Below the pieces are notes generated by a model. The model did not search any database, had not been told where the DNA came from, and saw only the letters and a program-made list of their open reading frames with translations. Position numbers and translations under genes: made by a program. A stretch of DNA of 23,615 nucleotides, taken from Conidiobolus incongruus B7586. Lineage: Eukaryota; Entomophthoromycota; Entomophthoromycetes; Entomophthorales; Conidiobolaceae. Positions 20,745-23,615 of this stretch are shown in pieces. Positions within the stretch are counted from its first letter, which is position 1; each line of letters starts with the position of its first letter. The stretch spans positions 1-23,615 of the forward strand of contig JNEM01008530.1 in assembly GCA_000697335.1 (NCBI GenBank). The letters are read 5' to 3'.

Positions 20745-21765
20745 TTAAAATTTTCTATTAGAATTTTTTTCTAAACTCTTCACTTGTTTTATAGAGTATA
20801 TAAAATCTACTTTGTCATCATGACCGCTATTATGTTGAATATCACAAAGATAGCTGTGATACATGAGTAAGTCAAAATCCACTGAACGAATTCCAAATGC
20901 TTTGAGATAAAATGTACTAAAGTCAGTGAACTGGAATTTGGGTACCATTGCTTGCTCTTAAGTTGTTAGAAAATTTAACTGACGTTTAAAAGATTCAAAA
21001 CTAATAAAATTTAGAATTGAGAATATTTCATGAATATAATTGATGAAGATAGAGAACTTCGGAATCAAGCTCGAATTCTAGCTGTTGCTTTGGAATTTAT
21101 ATATTAAAAAAGTTATCTCGCGTTTGAATTCTAGGGCATTAGGAGGGTGAAAGGAAATGTGAGTGGAAGAGAGGTGAACAAATAAGTAAATTTTATGATT
21201 TTGCGGGATTGGATTTGGAGGCAGCCAGTAAGGCACATAATAAAGTGCATCAATATCTGTTATAACTTAAAATGACGACAAAATTCAATAAATTGAATAG
21301 AGTCTTTCATTTTTTTCTCGCCATTCTTTCTCCTCAGCATCTGTAAAAGTTAATCCAAGATTGATAATATAATTCCTGTCTCTTCAGGTTTCTGCTGACT
21401 AGCAATAAGCTTGAGTGTGGCTAAATTAATATGAACATTTCTATAAAAGTCAGATTATTTTTCACAAAGATATTCATTATTATTATTATTTATTTATACT
21501 ATATGAAAATTAAATATCTTTTCGATATTTAATATCCTCAACTGTATCAACTACTCCATGAATATATATAAAATTTATATCATATTTTTTCTAAGTATAA
21601 TTAAATCGAGATAATTGTAAATAAGGTTACTGAATAAAAATAGTCTCTCATCTGTTACCAGCCTAAAAATAAAATTCTGGTTGAAACTATAATAAGCAGA
21701 AAACCTTTCAAAATCTATATATCGTACTTACTGTCAAGATTATGGTTTTGAATCAATAATATATT
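20745..21765 (-). pseudogene. NUDT19-like pseudogene, tandem copy of the gene at 22283-23597
   Basis: Minus-strand blocks follow the intact gene in order. Exon 3: ILLIQNHNLDSKYDI (about 21764-21706) against LILIQKHKEDDGYDI. Exon 4: a worn block at about 21673-21635. Exon 5: VVDTVEDIKYRKDI (about 21555-21510) against AVDKIDDVEYWKDF. Exon 6 blocks: ATLKLIASQ and EETGIIL, AEEKEWREKNERL, TDIDALYYVPYWLPP, then MVPKF...AFGIRSVDFDLLMYH at the 3' end. The intron positions are kept, so it arose by DNA duplication, not from a processed mRNA. Stops and frame changes break it, part of the Nudix motif REUXEEXGU is lost, and the C-terminal SKF region is absent. Exons 1-2 were not found. Same strand as the intact copy, about 0.5 kb beyond its 3' end. 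Confidence 0.9.
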
Positions 21766-22282
21766 AAAAATATTTTATAAGTAAATGTTTATTAATATGA
21801 ATATTCTTCAAAATTCATGATGCTACCATTTTTATTAAATTAACATTTTTATTTGATAATTTTTATATACAATATCTATTTGGAATTTTATTGAAATCCA
21901 ATTTCATTTTTCAATTCAAAGTTATTATTTGAGAAGTATGAAAATTAACTTTTCAAGATCTTTTAAATAATATATAACTGAAAAATTATTATATTATACT
22001 TTAAGGAATTGAAATAATTTTATTGTTTTGAAATATTATAATACTTAATAATTTTAATATTGATAAAATTTTCTAAAATATAAAATAAAAATTATTATAT
22101 GTTCAATTTGGGTAAAAGTATAAAATTAAATTTTATTAATTGATAAATGAGATATATTAAGTTTAAATTAGAAATTTATAGTTGATTAAGGTAGTTAGAA
22201 GTTCTAAGAATGTTTTTGATTTAAATTTGTTATATTTTAGATTATTAAATATAAAAACAAAGTAAAAAATATATAGGTTTTA
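21766..22282. other. AT-rich spacer between NUDT19-like gene and its pseudogene
   Basis: Very AT-rich. Worn remains of the pseudogene's first exons would be expected in its left part, but I cannot recognise them. Confidence 0.55.
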
Positions 22283-23597
22283 TTAAAATTTACTACTTAT
22301 AACTCCATGCCTTCTGTAAATGAAATATTGACCATCTACTAAATCTAAATTTGTAATTAATTTAATACTCTTAAGAAATCCATTATGAACTGTGGCCAAT
22401 ATACGATGATAAGGTACTTGATTGTTGAGATCACCGTCCATATTTAATATGGGATCCAAATGCACATGATTATCATTATCATCATATTGGAAATCGCCTG
22501 GGTAGATATGATACGTTAGCGCGTCGCATTCTTCGGGGCGTATGCCTAGTTTTTCAAGGTCAAGCCTGTCAGATTCGATGGGTATGAATTTGGGTATCAT
22601 TGAGGGGTAGGGAGATTTAGTTGGAGTGTTTAAGTGGAGCTCTATTGAACTAAATGTGGGGAAGCTCCTGTCTAAAATAGAACATAAGTAGTATTGGGGT
22701 GGGAAAAATATTACTGATTCACGTTCCAATTCTAGCCACTGCTTTGGTGTATTATAAGCTAATGATGTTAATTCGCGTTGAGAACCTACAGTGTTTGGCA
22801 AGTGGAAATCAATTGGATGATGTGCCAAATAAGCAAAGAAGTGAGTGCTAAACTTGCGCTTAATCATTTTTGGTGGCATCCAATGGGATACATAATGAAG
22901 TGCATCTATATCTGGAGTGATATTATAATGACGGCACATAGTAATGAATTGACTAGCATCTTTTTCTAGCTTTTCCCTCCATTCTCTCACTTCACTATCA
23001 CTTAAAATAATTCGAGGTTTACTCAGTAGAATTCCGGTTTCCTCGAATGTTTCACGAATAGCGGTTAGTTTAAGAGTAATTAAAGGGATGCCATTATTAC
23101 TATTGAAGTTAGATCATGATTATAAGTCAATATAAGGTTAATTACTTTTTGATATTTTTTGATAATTGAAAATCTTTCCAATATTCAACATCGTCAATTT
23201 TATCAACTGCTCCTCCTAAATAATGGTATTACCATGTTTAATATTGTTTTTTTAACACAATTGGTCTATTTTCAATTTGGTACCTGGAAATACAGTTGCT
23301 GAATTGAATGAAGCAGTTTCAGCTCTATTATTGATCTCTTAATAATATCAAACATTACCACAATTATTGCTATTTACCTTTTCATCATTAAAATGTCATA
23401 GCCATCATCTTCCTTGTGTTTTTGGATTAATATCAGCCTATATGATCCATGATTGAATTTATATTGAATAAAATTTAACTAATATATAATTACGAAGCAG
23501 CCAATCTTACTATTAAACAGAAAATTGAAGTTAGACAATAGTCCTTTGAATATATTTTATATGACTTACTTTTAGTTTTTTCACTATCTGATTTCAT
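22283..23597 (-). CDS. NUDT19-like Nudix hydrolase, probable peroxisomal CoA diphosphatase
   Basis: Six exons (minus strand): 23597-23570, 23509-23494, 23437-23378, 23324-23284, 23215-23146 and 23099-22283, in phase for 343 residues (human NUDT19 is about 375). Introns are 46-76 nt; introns 1 and 5 carry CTAAC before the acceptor. Residues 10-50 hold the first strands, with LMMKR and TVFPGG like the signature of CoA-type Nudix enzymes. The core Nudix motif is R87-E-T-F-E-E-T-G-I95; the usual GX5E part is not directly before it. Next come SEVREWREKLEKD (107-119) and TPDIDALHYVSHWMPP, typical of the NUDT19/RP2p group. The family cleaves CoA and acyl-CoA to phosphopantetheine products and 3',5'-ADP. 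The C-terminus SSKF ends in a credible PTS1. Only 18 bases of upstream sequence are present. Confidence 0.92.
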
Positions 23598-23615
23598 TTT
23601 TTTCAATTTTTTTTT

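Noticed and set aside
22778-22969. A 63-codon plus-strand open frame within the NUDT19-like gene
   Set aside because: It overlaps the conserved WREKLEKD to HHPIDFH part of exon 6 on the opposite strand and has no independent support.

Overview
The window looks like nuclear DNA from a very AT-rich eukaryote, most likely an early-diverging fungus. Gene bodies are moderately AT-rich and sit in spacers of roughly 80% or more A+T. Introns are about 46-93 nt with GTAAGT/GTATAT-type donors and short YAG acceptors, and several carry a CTAAC-like branch site. The gene families present (TRP14-type thioredoxins, an etherase-type and a Ure2-type glutathione transferase, an alpha-solenoid + BTB protein, a NUDT19-like CoA hydrolase) fit a fungus. 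An entomophthoralean lineage such as Conidiobolus would match the composition, but that is inference. No tRNA, rRNA, CRISPR array or recognisable virus-like element was seen.

Layout. 1-3500: AT-rich spacer with one eroded, higher-GC patch (about 840-1620, minus) that reads as a multi-pass membrane protein remnant. 3508-5678: tandem array of three intron-containing TXNDC17/TRP14-like genes, all on the minus strand. 5727-7717: spacer. 7718-11644: intronless 1308-residue protein with a long helical N-terminal part and a C-terminal BTB/POZ domain (plus). 11645-14756: spacer with weak coding-like patches near 12640-13420. 14757-15540: decayed Ure2-type GST pseudogene (plus). About 16394-16465: a probable orphan exon fragment of a NUDT19-like gene. 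About 17990-18350: a sharply bounded GC-rich island with an 83-codon open frame. 18725-19538: intact three-exon GST (plus). 20745-21765: NUDT19-like pseudogene that keeps exon and intron positions (minus). 22283-23597: intact six-exon NUDT19-like gene (minus), starting only 18 bases from the window edge.

Theme. Four of the five recognisable families act on thiols: TRP14 on protein and cystine disulfides, the two GSTs on glutathione, and NUDT19 on coenzyme A. The window also shows gene birth and death by local duplication: a three-member array with active-site divergence, a dead tandem NUDT19 copy, and a dead GST. I found no convincing new multi-gene system. The best leads are the CPDC-to-CPDT change in two TRP14 paralogues, the anomalous island at about 18 kb, and the large solenoid-BTB protein.
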